Part shown: positions 7,395-19,261 of the stretch, piece by piece
How positions within the stretch are numbered: the stretch's first letter is position 1
Layout of the letters: each line of letters begins with the position of its first letter
From: Actinomyces oricola
GTDB lineage: Bacteria > Actinomycetota > Actinomycetes > Actinomycetales > Actinomycetaceae
NCBI RefSeq assembly: GCF_004104015.1
Contig: NZ_RYFV01000002.1
Coordinates: 1-64,000 of the forward strand
Direction of reading: 5' to 3'
Length of the DNA: 64,000 nucleotides
Program-made: the position numbers and the translations under genes
Notes under the pieces: model-generated
What the model saw: only the letters and a program-made list of their open reading frames with translations
The model's database searches: none
Told to the model about the DNA's origin: nothing

Positions 7395-8582
7395 GTGACT
7401 GTCCCTGCCCTTGAAGACCTACTCGCAGCGTGCCGACCGGGAGGGGCGAGCGTCCTGACCTCCGTGACCCCCTTGGAGCCCGCGGCGGGGCCGCACGCCT
7501 CGGTCGCGCCGGCGAAGTTCAAAGAAGGCGACAAGAGCGTCTTCGCCTACGAGCGGCGCTTCTGGGAGGGGCGGGCGGTGGATGCCGTCCTCCTCGACTC
7601 CAAGCAGTCCCAGAACAACCGGATCGAGGCCGCCGTGGCGGCGGCGATCGCGGGCGGCGACCCGGTCCTGTCACGGTTGCCGTGCATTGAGCTCCGCTTC
7701 TCGGACGGTCCGGTGTTCAGCGACATCGAGTTGCCCCACCGGGCCTTCGACGGTCAGATCCGTGCCGGGACGATCAACGGCCAGCCTGCGACCGCCGATC
7801 CGGACTACCGGTTGCTGCGCGACGCCACGTTCTCCCATGCGCGCGCACTCCTGGAGCGCAGTCCCATGACGCTGCTGCTGGGCGGCTGGGACGCCAGCCG
7901 CAAGAGCCATCAGGGGCGCTACCGCTCCATCCTCGTCGGCGAGATCATTGGCATCCTCGCGGACCAGGACGGGAACCCCAGTGCTCACCAATCCAAGCGG
8001 GGCGGGGCCCGCATCGACCCACTTGGAATGAAGCTCGAGATCACCGACAAGGACCGCAAGGCGATCGCAGACGCCCAGAAGAATGAGCTGTCCAAAGGCA
8101 CCTATAACAATGCAGTGAAGGAGAAGAAGCAGCTTTCAATCCTTGGTCTCGGCGGCATCCCACCGGCCCTGAAACAGCTGGGCGGCGTGGCCTGTCAGGC
8201 GATCATCCGCTCCCATGTGCTGAGCTTCTCGGCCCTGCGGGCGCTGCGCTTCGACTGCGACAACCCTGAGGGCGACGTCGCCTGCCGCGCGGTCCTGGCC
8301 GCCCTCGCCCTCAACGGCCTGGCCCGCTCCGACGCCGAACTGTTGCTGCGCGCCAACTGCGACCTGGTCGAGGCGGGTCCCACCGTGGTGACCCTGGACA
8401 AACGCTACGGGCAGAAGGAGACCCTCGACCCCTTGAGCGTGGACCAGGCCCAGGGCCTCCTCACCGCGGCGATCGAGCATGCGGAGCGCGAGGCGGACTT
8501 GACCTGGGACGGCTCAGCCCTCGTGGTCGAGGGCAACCCGGCGATCCTCGCCGCAGCGGTCGATGACGCACAGGACGAGTGA
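7395..8582 (+). CDS. csb1: Type I-G CRISPR-associated protein Csb1 (Cas7u, backbone subunit)
   Basis: A 395-residue Cas7-family RAMP protein of the Csb1/GSU0053 group, which forms the crRNA-binding backbone of the type I-G Cascade complex. The characteristic N-terminal part FEGxxV-like region followed by DSKQSQNNRIEAAV (about residues 68-81) is clear. Later family stretches include SHQGRYRS and the RGGARIDPLG loop. The GTG at 7395 has a GAGGAG ribosome binding site and is the first gene of the cas operon. It overlaps csb2 (TGATG). Together with csb2 it is diagnostic for subtype I-G (formerly I-U). Confidence 0.92.
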   Translation: MTVPALEDLLAACRPGGASVLTSVTPLEPAAGPHASVAPAKFKEGDKSVFAYERRFWEGRAVDAVLLDSKQSQNNRIEAAVAAAIAGGDPVLSRLPCIELRFSDGPVFSDIELPHRAFDGQIRAGTINGQPATADPDYRLLRDATFSHARALLERSPMTLLLGGWDASRKSHQGRYRSILVGEIIGILADQDGNPSAHQSKRGGARIDPLGMKLEITDKDRKAIADAQKNELSKGTYNNAVKEKKQLSILGLGGIPPALKQLGGVACQAIIRSHVLSFSALRALRFDCDNPEGDVACRAVLAALALNGLARSDAELLLRANCDLVEAGPTVVTLDKRYGQKETLDPLSVDQAQGLLTAAIEHAEREADLTWDGSALVVEGNPAILAAAVDDAQDE

Positions 8583-10186
8583 TGGGCCCGGTTGCGATCA
8601 CAGCGCGCTTCCCGCTCGGCGTCTACCACGGTCATGGTGACGATGGCGCACCCGACCCCTGGCCCTCGCCCGCCCGGCTCTTCTCCGCACTGGTCAGCGC
8701 CGCCTGCACTGGAACCACGGCCACACCCGAGGGTGCGCCCTCCCATGAGGCTGAGGCGGCCCTGAGGTGGCTGGAGGAGCACCCGCCCAGCGGCCTGAGG
8801 ATACCTCCCACCATGGCCGTCCGCACCTCCCACAGGATGCGCGTCGCCTACTGCGACACCGGGGTTGTGGAGACGAACCAGTCGACGAAGAAGAAGGAGA
8901 TAAAGAAGAAATCGAAGCCGATCTCCGACGGCGTGGCCGTCGCCGGCGGCTTCGCCTGGATCTGGGATGAGATGCCCACCGCGGTCCAAGAGACCCTCAC
9001 CGGCCTGTGCGCCGATATCCCCCACCTCGGCGAGGCGGACAGCGTCGCCGTCTTCGAGGTGGACACCGGGGTAGAGCCGACCTGGCGCATCGACGAGCAG
9101 GCCACGGCCTTCACCCCCGGTGGGCTGCGGCTGCCGGTGCCCGCCCTGGGACGGGCGAAGGTTCTCGCCGACCTGCACGCCAAGACCCGGCCCACCAAAT
9201 GGCCGACGGCGAGCGCAGACAAGCCGAAGGCGAGCGAATCGGTCGTCGTCTTCCCCACCTCGACCGAATGCCTGCGCACCGTCCGATACGTTGCTGCGGG
9301 ATTCGACGACGGGCGGGAGGCCGCGGACGGTTTCGGCTCACCCTGGAACGAGGTCCTCGTCCTCCTCGCCGACGACGGTTCCGGGCAGGAATTCTCCGCC
9401 CTTCGGCGCCTCGACTGGTGCGTCGGCTTCCACAAGGCGCTCATCTCCCGGATCGGGTATGGCGCCCCCGCCGTCGTCACCGGCCGCTACCCCGAGGGAC
9501 TCAAACTCCCCGCCAATCGCCTTGCCATCCAGTACGTCCCCGCATCGGTGCTCGCCCGCTCGCGCATTGGCCGGGATGCCGGTGGGGCGCGCGGGGCGTT
9601 CCTCGTCATGCTCCCCGCCGACATCAGCGCAGCAGAGGCCGAGGTGGTGCGCCGGGGCCTGATCGGGATGCCGCACGTGAGGTCGCGCTGGGGCAAGGCC
9701 CGATTGCGCCCCTTGGGTGAGGTGTACCGGGCCGGTGATTTCTGGGCGGCACCAGCCTCGGGCACGACTCGGCTCTGGTCACCGACCCCGGTCGCCGTTC
9801 CCGAGGTAGTGCGTCAGCGCGGCCAGTGGACCTTCGAGGATGCGATCCTGCTGTCCCTGGGCTTCGTGTGGCGCGGCGCCCTGGAGCCGGTCGGCAAGGG
9901 CCCGCAGGGCTACCGGAACCTCGTTCAGCAGGTGCGCGCCCTGGGCGCCTCAGTCATGTGGTACGAGCACGTGACGAAGCGGCCCCCCGCCTACGCCCAC
10001 AAGATGCCGCAGGGAATGGTCGCCCAGCCCTATCACGCCCTCATCCGCGCCGGGGAGCTGCTGCCGGACTCGGCACTCGCCGCCGTCGGCCAGAGCCGCC
10101 ACCTGGGCGGTGGGCTGCTCGTTCCCGCAGACCTGCCCACCGAATTGGTGCAGGAGACGCTGAGGAGCCGCCGTGTTGAGCCGTGA
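8582..10186 (+). CDS. csb2: Type I-G CRISPR-associated protein Csb2 (Cas5-Cas6 fusion)
   Basis: A 534-residue protein of the Csb2/GSU0054 family, the signature of subtype I-G. The N-terminal Cas5-like part begins VAITARFPLGVYHGHG with the family stretch WPSPARLFSALVSAA. The C-terminal part is related to Cas6, the pre-crRNA endoribonuclease, with KRPPAYAHKMPQG and the terminal SRHLGGGLLVP glycine-rich loop. In known systems it caps the crRNA 5' end and processes the repeats. A lysine-rich patch (TKKKEIKKKSK) lies near residue 100. The ATG overlaps the csb1 stop by one base; a GTG three bases upstream is the alternative start. It overlaps cas3 by 14 bp. Confidence 0.92.
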   Translation: MGPVAITARFPLGVYHGHGDDGAPDPWPSPARLFSALVSAACTGTTATPEGAPSHEAEAALRWLEEHPPSGLRIPPTMAVRTSHRMRVAYCDTGVVETNQSTKKKEIKKKSKPISDGVAVAGGFAWIWDEMPTAVQETLTGLCADIPHLGEADSVAVFEVDTGVEPTWRIDEQATAFTPGGLRLPVPALGRAKVLADLHAKTRPTKWPTASADKPKASESVVVFPTSTECLRTVRYVAAGFDDGREAADGFGSPWNEVLVLLADDGSGQEFSALRRLDWCVGFHKALISRIGYGAPAVVTGRYPEGLKLPANRLAIQYVPASVLARSRIGRDAGGARGAFLVMLPADISAAEAEVVRRGLIGMPHVRSRWGKARLRPLGEVYRAGDFWAAPASGTTRLWSPTPVAVPEVVRQRGQWTFEDAILLSLGFVWRGALEPVGKGPQGYRNLVQQVRALGASVMWYEHVTKRPPAYAHKMPQGMVAQPYHALIRAGELLPDSALAAVGQSRHLGGGLLVPADLPTELVQETLRSRRVEP

Positions 10187-12866
10187 GGATTTCGCAGAGT
10201 TCTTCGAGGCCCTCCACGGGCCCGGGGTCAGGCCCTTTGCCTGGCAGGAGAAACTACTTGACCATGTCATCTCCACAGGCCGATGGCCCGAGCAGATCGC
10301 CGCACCCACCGGGGCCGGCAAGTCGAGCGTCGTCGAAGCGCACGTCTTCGCCTGCGCGCTGGCGGCCCTGGGAGCGGGCGCCCGCGTTCCGCGCCGACTG
10401 GCCGTGGTCGTCAACCGTCGGGCCCTCACCGACGCCCACGCGGACAGGGCCGCCCGGCTCCGCGATGAGTTGGCCCAGGCGCCCGACGGTGACCACGGTG
10501 TCCTCGGGCGGGTGCGCGATGCGCTCGTAAGCCTGCGACCACCTGAGGCACTCGACCGGGCTCCGCTCGTCGTGACAACCATGCGGGGCGCCGCGGCCAC
10601 GGACCGGGCGTGGCTCAACGCGCCGGAGGCCTGCGCCGTCCTGTGCATGACCCCGGCCATGTGGGCATCCAGTCTCCTGTTCCGCTCCTACGGTGCCAGT
10701 CGTTTCGCGCGACCGCGGCTGGCCGGGCTGCTCGCCCTCGATGCCGCCGTCGTCCTCGACGAGGCGCACCTCAACCGTCAGGTCCTTCTCACGGCGCGGC
10801 GCGTCGGCCAGTTGAGTACGGCCAGTGCCGGTCGGCTCGGCGTGCCCGGCCTGCAGGTCGTGGAGATGACGGCGACGCCGTCGCAAACCTCCGATGCGAC
10901 CATTGGTGTTGAGCGCGGGGATCTCGCCCGCGACCCGCGTCTGGCCCACCGGGTGCAGGCGGCCAAGACCGCCGTGTACGCACCGACCGATCACTGGCCC
11001 GCGAACGGCACGATGACGGCGAAGTATCGGGATGTCGTCGTCGAGCAGGTGGTGAGCGCCGTCGAGGAGGCGCGCGAACTCGTGCCCGACGCGGCCGACG
11101 GCACCCACGCGCCGCGCACCGTGGGCTGCGTCCTCAACCGGGTCGAGTCCGCCACCCAGGTGGTCAAGAAGCTGCGCGACAAGCATGGGCTGGAGTGCCG
11201 CCTGTGGGTGGGGCGCATGCGCCCGTGGGATCTTGAGCGGCTCAAGCGGGAGGATCCGGGCCTGTTCGACGTTTCCGGTTCGGGGCGTGTTGACGTGCTC
11301 GTGGCCACCCAGACCATCGAGGTCGGTGTGGATCTCGATCTTGCGGCCATGGTCACCGAACTGGCCTCCGGCAGCGCCCTGGCTCAGCGGGCGGGCCGCG
11401 TCAATCGCCTGGGTGATCGGCAGTGGGGGAGCGTCATCGTCGTCGGCCCGCCACCCGAGACGGAGTTGACCAAGAACGCACTCCCCTACCAGGCCGCCGA
11501 TCTGACCGAGGGCCGGGATTGGGCGCTGGCCCGCGCCGACGACGGCGATCTATCCCCGCTGGCCGTCAGCGAGGACCCGCCGTCGCCGGAGCAACCCCGC
11601 AGATTCCTGTGGCAGCGGCCCGAGCCGTGGAACGCCGCCCTGTGGGCCAAGACGTCCATGGACCTGGTCATCGAACCCGAGCTCGACCTGTGGCTCAGGG
11701 ACGACCTGGAACCGGAGGTCGGGACGGTCGGCGTGGTGCTGCGGGATCTGGCGGCCCTGCCCGACGCCACGGCCTGTGAGACGCTCCTGCGGGCCGTCCT
11801 GCCGCAGGAGAGCGAGGTCTTCCCCACGATCACCACAGCGCGCGCCATGATGAAGCAGCTGGCGCAGGCTGCCGACGCCCCGCTGGAGCAGGCCGTGCTG
11901 TGGCGGGACGGGGAGGCGTTGCCCCTGGGGCAGTCGGCCCGGGCCGAGGACGACGTCGAGATCGACGTCGGGTGGGCGCTGCGCCCCGGTGATGTGCTCG
12001 TGCTCGACGCCTCCACGCCGCTGCTCACCGAGGGGGTTGTCACATCCGACGGCGCGGATACGGGTGCTCCGGTGCCGGCGCAGGATCTCGAGGGCATCGC
12101 CGCCATCGTCACCGACCCTGACGAGCTGGGGCGTTTGTCCGATATGGAGATCGACGAGCTGGAGCGCGAATTCCCCGATCAGAGCCTGGAGTGGTCTCCC
12201 GGGTGGGATCCGGACGCCGCTACACCACCGGCATGGCTTGTGGTGCGCAGCGGGGAAGTCGTCGATGACGAATCCGATACCCGCTCTGCCTGGTCGCGCA
12301 GTCGCCGCGTGCTTCTGGCGGACCACAATGCGGCCGTCTCGGGGCGGGCGGAGGTGCTGGCCAGCGGGCTCGGCCTTGCGCCGGCGCCGACCCGCGCCCT
12401 GGCCGAGGCGGGGCGCTGGCACGACGTCGGCAAGGCCGATGAGCGCTTCCAGGCGATGCTGGGACGGCGTGAAGGAGACGAGGTCCTGGCCAAGAGCGGG
12501 GGTAGGCCACCCCGGTCGGTTCAGCGGGCATGGGCCGATGCCGGGCTGCCACCGGGGTGGCGCCACGAGTTGGCTTCGGCCGCCGCCTACTGGGAGCAGA
12601 CCGGCAGGGAGGGAACCGACGCTCCGGAACGCGATCTGGTGACCCGGCTCGTGGGAACCAGCCACGGCAGGGGCAGGCCCACCTTCAATCACGACCCCGT
12701 CACGGCCGGCCCTGCGTGCCTGGAGGCGCTCGGGGAGCTCGTAGGCGAGGGCGAGTGGGAGTCGCTCATCGCTCGCACCGACAGGTCCTTCGGGCCGTGG
12801 GGAACCGCCTATGTGGAGGCGCTTCTGCGCGCCGCCGATTGCACCATCTCTGCGGAAGGGAAGTGA
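10173..12866 (+). CDS. cas3: CRISPR-associated helicase/nuclease Cas3 with C-terminal HD domain
   Basis: An 897-residue effector that unwinds and degrades target DNA once Cascade has bound. The N-terminal superfamily 2 helicase has Walker A APTGAGKSS (about 45-53), the DEAH box VVLDEAH, the motif EMTATPS, and the C-terminal helicase motif near LAQRAGRVNRLG. The HD nuclease is at the C-terminus: LADHN, GRWHDVGKADERFQ (about residue 750) and a late His-rich region. Helicase first and HD last is the domain order of type I-G Cas3, the reverse of most type I systems. The GTG start lies inside csb2 and is placed by this overlap. Confidence 0.92.
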   Translation: MLSREDFAEFFEALHGPGVRPFAWQEKLLDHVISTGRWPEQIAAPTGAGKSSVVEAHVFACALAALGAGARVPRRLAVVVNRRALTDAHADRAARLRDELAQAPDGDHGVLGRVRDALVSLRPPEALDRAPLVVTTMRGAAATDRAWLNAPEACAVLCMTPAMWASSLLFRSYGASRFARPRLAGLLALDAAVVLDEAHLNRQVLLTARRVGQLSTASAGRLGVPGLQVVEMTATPSQTSDATIGVERGDLARDPRLAHRVQAAKTAVYAPTDHWPANGTMTAKYRDVVVEQVVSAVEEARELVPDAADGTHAPRTVGCVLNRVESATQVVKKLRDKHGLECRLWVGRMRPWDLERLKREDPGLFDVSGSGRVDVLVATQTIEVGVDLDLAAMVTELASGSALAQRAGRVNRLGDRQWGSVIVVGPPPETELTKNALPYQAADLTEGRDWALARADDGDLSPLAVSEDPPSPEQPRRFLWQRPEPWNAALWAKTSMDLVIEPELDLWLRDDLEPEVGTVGVVLRDLAALPDATACETLLRAVLPQESEVFPTITTARAMMKQLAQAADAPLEQAVLWRDGEALPLGQSARAEDDVEIDVGWALRPGDVLVLDASTPLLTEGVVTSDGADTGAPVPAQDLEGIAAIVTDPDELGRLSDMEIDELEREFPDQSLEWSPGWDPDAATPPAWLVVRSGEVVDDESDTRSAWSRSRRVLLADHNAAVSGRAEVLASGLGLAPAPTRALAEAGRWHDVGKADERFQAMLGRREGDEVLAKSGGRPPRSVQRAWADAGLPPGWRHELASAAAYWEQTGREGTDAPERDLVTRLVGTSHGRGRPTFNHDPVTAGPACLEALGELVGEGEWESLIARTDRSFGPWGTAYVEALLRAADCTISAEGK

Positions 12867-12871
12867 TCGGG

Positions 12872-15917
<3,046 letters not shown>

Positions 15918-16095
15918 CGCGAGCGCTCCGGTGGTCCGGGATCCCCGGTCAGCGCTCGTCGCCCAGCTTTTGGCGTTCTCATGCCGATTCACGGAGATGG
16001 TGCGGTCGAGCTGAGGCTCGACCCGAGCTACGCATAGCCGAGCGGTCGCAGTCGGTTCGCTCGCCAGCGGCGTCGTAGGCTAGACTACGGGGACT
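15918..16095 (+). promoter_or_regulatory. CRISPR leader with terminator-like hairpins
   Basis: The stretch between cas2 and the first repeat. It begins with an inverted repeat (CGAGCGCT at 15920-15927 and AGCGCTCG at 15951-15958) that probably ends the cas transcript. A second hairpin has 8-bp arms (GGTCGAGC at 16004-16011 and GCTCGACC at 16016-16023). The last 30 bases before the array (TAGGCTAGACTAC near 16076-16088) are the best candidate for the array promoter. The leader assignment is supported by the degenerate repeat at the opposite end of the array. Confidence 0.6.
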
Positions 16096-17136
16096 GTTGC
16101 AGTTCCTTCGGGAACTGCACTTCATTGAGGCCGTGCTTAACCGACGGGGTTACATCGACCTCAAGTTGCAGTTCCTTCGGGAACTGCACTTCATTGAGGC
16201 GTGGCGGAGGAGTCCGCCGTGGAGCTGGATCTCTAGTTGCAGTTCCTTCGGGAACTGCACTTCATTGAGGCGCGCAGTCCATGTCTGAAGGATACTTGAA
16301 GATGATGTTGCAGTTCCTTCGGGAACTGCACTTCATTGAGGCGCTTCCGCTTGACCTCAGAAGAAAAACCCCCGAGAGTTGCAGTTCCTTCGGGAACTGC
16401 ACTTCATTGAGGCTCAATTCATCGTCCCCTTCCGAGACAGTAGTGCCAGGTTGCAGTTCCTTCGGGAACTGCACTTCATTGAGGCCAGTTCGCCGTTGGA
16501 CATACCCTTCACATTCATGGTTGCAGTTCCTTCGGGAACTGCACTTCATTGAGGCCCATCCAAGAGGGCGTCGTGCAGATAACCCGGCTTGTTGCAGTTC
16601 CTTCGGGAACTGCACTTCATTGAGGCTTATCTGGTCTGTGTGGTCTATCGGAGTTGCCGTGGGTTGCAGTTCCTTCGGGAACTGCACTTCATTGAGGCAT
16701 TCGAACACGTCGAGCACATTGTTGTAATCAAGCCAGTTGCAGTTCCTTCGGGAACTGCACTTCATTGAGGCGAATGGTCACCGTATACATACGCGACTGC
16801 ATAATGGTTGCAGTTCCTTCGGGAACTGCACTTCATTGAGGCATATCTCCATGCACCAGGACTACAGCCAGGTGCCCGGTGTTGCAGTTCCTTCGGGAAC
16901 TGCACTTCATTGAGGCGCGATCAGCGTCACCCCGATGGGGATGGTAATCGAAGTTGCAGTTCCTTCGGGAACTGCACTTCATTGAGGCCCCAGGATGTTC
17001 TCCTGGATCGTCTCCAGGGACTCGCCAGGTTGCAGTTCCTTCGGGAACTGCACTTCATTGAGGCCCGCACGAGCCTGCTCCAAACGCGACGCACCCGGCA
17101 TGTTGCAGTTCCTTCGGGAACTGCACTTCATTGAGC
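16096..17136 (+). CRISPR. CRISPR array, 15 repeats and 14 spacers (type I-G)
   Basis: The 36-bp repeat begins GTTGCAGTTCC and ends TTCATTGAGGC. Copies start at 16096, 16165, 16236, 16307, 16378, 16450, 16520, 16591, 16663, 16736, 16807, 16881, 16953, 17029 and 17102. The first 14 are identical. The last keeps 34 bases to GAG and then diverges (one G missing), marking the leader-distal end. Spacers are 33-40 bp. Inside each repeat an 8-bp stem (GCAGTTCC and GGAACTGC) closes on TTCG, so the RNA would form a very stable C(UUCG)G tetraloop hairpin, the likely site recognised by the Cas6-like part of Csb2. The array follows cas2 on the same strand. Confidence 0.98.
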
Positions 17137-17199
17137 GCTGGTACCCGCCCTTCCGGCTCCGGCACATCGATCGCCGTGATGCCGGTTGGCACCGAATAC

Positions 17200-17254
17200 G
17201 AACCTTTTGGCCCCGGTCCCCGGGCAAAAGCAGGGGACCGGGGCCAAAAGGTTC
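17200..17254. terminator. Perfect 22-bp inverted repeat after the CRISPR array
   Basis: Arms at 17200-17221 and 17233-17254 are perfect complements, with an 11-base loop. The stem is GC-rich in its inner half and AT-richer outside (AACCTTTTGG), with no T-tract. It lies 64 bp past the last repeat and is the likely terminator of the array transcript. Confidence 0.7.
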
Positions 17255-17505
17255 ATTCTCGGCGTTGCGGTGGGCGGCGTCGGCGGATAGACAGCTGCCG
17301 CGCTTCGCGATCCGTCGGCCGCCGTGGCAGCAACGTTGATGTAGCGGATGGGCGCGGACGGCCAAGTCGGCGCGGATCGCCTCCAGAGCCGAACCCGCCC
17401 TCGTGGCGGTCGGCCGATCCTCATCCGGCCGGGGCCCCGCATCGTGCACGTCCGGCGCACGCGCGCAGGATATTGTGCTGCATACGTTCACCCTGGAGGT
17501 CACCC

Positions 17506-18324
17506 ATGCGCATCACCCCCCACCTCAGCACCCCCGACGAGCTCGCCGCCCTGCCCCGCCCTTCCGCCTGGCTGTGCGACATGGACGGGGTGCTCGTCCA
17601 CGAGAATCTCGCCTTGCCGGGGGCGGTCGAGTTCATTGCGGCCCTGGAGGACACCTCCACCCCGTACCTGGTGCTGACGAATAATTCGATCTTCACCCGC
17701 CGGGACCTTTCCGTTCGCCTGCGCAACTCGGGCCTGACCATCCCCGAGGAGAAGATCTGGACCTCCGCCGTCGCCACCGCCGACTTCCTGGCCTCGCAGC
17801 GCCCTGGTGGCTCCGCTTTCGTTATCGGCGAGGCGGGTCTCATCACGGCCCTCCACCAGGAGGGTTTCGTCATGACCGAAACAGATCCGGAGTTCGTGAT
17901 CCTGGGCGAGACGCGCAACTACTCCTTCGACGCCATCACCCGAGCCATTCGCCTCATTGAGGGTGGCGCGACCTTCATCGCCACGAACCCCGATGTCACA
18001 GGCCCCTCCGCCGACGGCGCTCTGCCCGCCACCGGCGCGGTGGCCGCCATGATCACCGCGGCAACGGACCGCGAACCCTACTTCGTGGGCAAGCCCAACC
18101 CCATTATGATCCGCGCGGGCCTCAACCGGATCGACGCCCACTCCGAGACCACGGCTTTCGTCGGCGACCGGATGGACACTGACATGCGGGCGGGCCTGGA
18201 GGCCGGCCTTCAAACCCACCTTGTCCTCACCGGCTCGACGACGCTCGCCGACGTCACCACCTACCCCTTCCGCCCCATCGCCATTCACGAGGGCATTGGA
18301 GGGCTGGTCCCGCTCATTAGCTGA
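17506..18324 (+). CDS. HAD-IIA family phosphatase, NagD-like
   Basis: A 272-residue haloacid dehalogenase-type hydrolase of the NagD/Pho13 group (phosphatases of small phosphorylated metabolites such as sugar or nucleoside monophosphates). Motif I is WLCDMDGVLVHE (about residues 22-33) with the nucleophile Asp, motif II LVLTNNS (about 57-63), the capping domain follows, motif III Lys lies in FVGKPNPIM, and motif IV is FVGDRMDTDMRAG. The ATG at 17506 has GGAGGT five bases upstream and gives the usual length; the frame upstream runs into the array-terminator region and is not coding. It stands alone. Confidence 0.9.
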   Translation: MRITPHLSTPDELAALPRPSAWLCDMDGVLVHENLALPGAVEFIAALEDTSTPYLVLTNNSIFTRRDLSVRLRNSGLTIPEEKIWTSAVATADFLASQRPGGSAFVIGEAGLITALHQEGFVMTETDPEFVILGETRNYSFDAITRAIRLIEGGATFIATNPDVTGPSADGALPATGAVAAMITAATDREPYFVGKPNPIMIRAGLNRIDAHSETTAFVGDRMDTDMRAGLEAGLQTHLVLTGSTTLADVTTYPFRPIAIHEGIGGLVPLIS

Positions 18325-18539
18325 GCATGGGGGCGACGGCGAAGCGGCCGGGGCGGATGACCGGCGGCGATCGGCTGGCAGATCCTCTTCAGGTGCTGGC
18401 ACGCCCTGAGCCCTGCTCTGCCTCGCGCACACGCGGACCGTCCGCGCCAGGCTTCCGCACTTCTCACCTGACTCGTGCTGATTTAGTTCCCTGGGCAAGT
18501 CAGGCCTGGGATCTCTTCGGCGTGTGCTCGGGTGTGAGC

Positions 18540-18740
18540 GTTGCACATTCTTTCTGTCCCCGAAGAGTGGCAGGGCGCTGAATCCTGCGGATCTGCTCGG
18601 GGGCTGGGGGCCTGGGAAGGAGATGAATGTGCAACGGCGTCGCCGTTGCACATTCATCCTTGTCTAACGGGTGCTCTACAACAAGGGATCGTTGAGATAT
18701 CAACGATCCCTCGCAGGCCGGTGTAAGAAGAATGTGCAAC
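18540..18740. repeat. MITE-like 201-bp element with terminal and internal inverted repeats
   Basis: The ends are 13-bp inverted repeats: GTTGCACATTCTT at 18540-18552 and AAGAATGTGCAAC at 18728-18740. The same core (GTGCAAC and GTTGCAC with ATTC) recurs in the middle as a perfect palindrome with 18-bp arms (18622-18639 and 18641-18658, one base between). A third hairpin has 11-bp arms (GGGATCGTTGA at 18685-18695 and its complement at 18700-18710). There is no coding capacity and no obvious target-site duplication. It could be a non-autonomous mobile repeat or a cluster of protein-binding sites. Confidence 0.6.
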
Positions 18741-18883
18741 ACCGCCAAGTCCGACTCCTGGCACTCGGGCTGGGTTTGAGTGTGCCGGCGGGCGTTGGAG
18801 TGTGGTGAGGATCTTGCGTGCTTCAGGTGTCAGTTGGGGCTGGGCGATCAGGATGTGGTCTGATCCAATCGCCGAAGCGGACA

Positions 18884-19063
18884 TTAACGCTGAAACACCT
18901 CGTGCTGCCCTAACCGTAGTGAGTTTCCGGGACCCGTTAACGGCAGGAGAATGACGTCGACTCCTAGTCGATTCTCGACCCGGTTGACGAGGTCCAGTGC
19001 GAACCCCTCGTCCAAGAGGTCCCGCACCTTGCACGGCGGGAGCCCCTCAATAACTGAGGTCAT
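18884..19063 (-). pseudogene. Possible remnant of a minus-strand gene
   Basis: A 59-codon frame starting MTSVIEGLPPCKVRDLLDEG and continuing FALDLVNRVENRLGVDVILLPL. The composition is protein-like (alternating helix-forming and hydrophobic residues), and the frame continues upstream of the ATG for at least 15 sensible codons (EDREILESVALLYRQASFA, up to about 19118). There is no ribosome binding site and no complete domain, and I recognise no family. The best reading is the conserved middle of a decayed gene; chance coding is possible. Confidence 0.3.
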
Positions 19064-19193
19064 GCGAAGCTGGCCTGCCGGTACAGGAGTGCGACACTCT
19101 CCAAAATCTCCCGATCCTCATGCGAATGGCAGGAGTAGGTCCTGGAGACACCGTCGAAATCATGCCTGGCCACTGGGCGCGCCTCGAAGGGGT

Positions 19194-19241
19194 CCACCTC
19201 CCCGCGAGCCCCAGAGCGACCTGGGGCTCGCGGGGAGGTGG
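19194..19241. terminator. Perfect 21-bp inverted repeat behind the MerR gene
   Basis: Arms at 19194-19214 and 19221-19241 match perfectly around a 6-base loop. They lie 20 bp beyond the stop codon of the minus-strand MerR-family gene, so they probably terminate it. There is no T-tract. Confidence 0.75.
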
Positions 19242-19261
19242 TCGGTCCGGGCCCGCCCCGC

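Larger units (their letters stand above)
18325..19193. other. Gene-poor stretch with repeats and possible gene remnants
   Basis: About 870 bp between the NagD-like gene and the terminator of the MerR gene. It holds the nested inverted-repeat element described at 18540-18740 and a short minus-strand reading frame at 18884-19063 that looks like part of a decayed gene. Further frames here are short, overlap in several phases and have no ribosome binding sites. The composition is less GC-rich than the neighbours. I see no intact gene. Confidence 0.6.

Noticed and set aside
16097-17134. Open reading frames with repeated QFLRELHFIEA or CSSFGNCTSLR on both strands
   Set aside because: They are translations of the 36-bp CRISPR repeats and have no ribosome binding sites; the region is an array, not a repeat protein.
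17131-17505. Upstream extension of the NagD-like phosphatase frame
   Set aside because: It crosses the last repeat and the long hairpin, with no conserved residues; the supported start is 17506.
18500-18748. Short frames giving ECATATPLHIH-like peptides on both strands
   Set aside because: They arise from the inverted-repeat core; the mirrored peptides in several frames show that this is DNA structure, not a gene.
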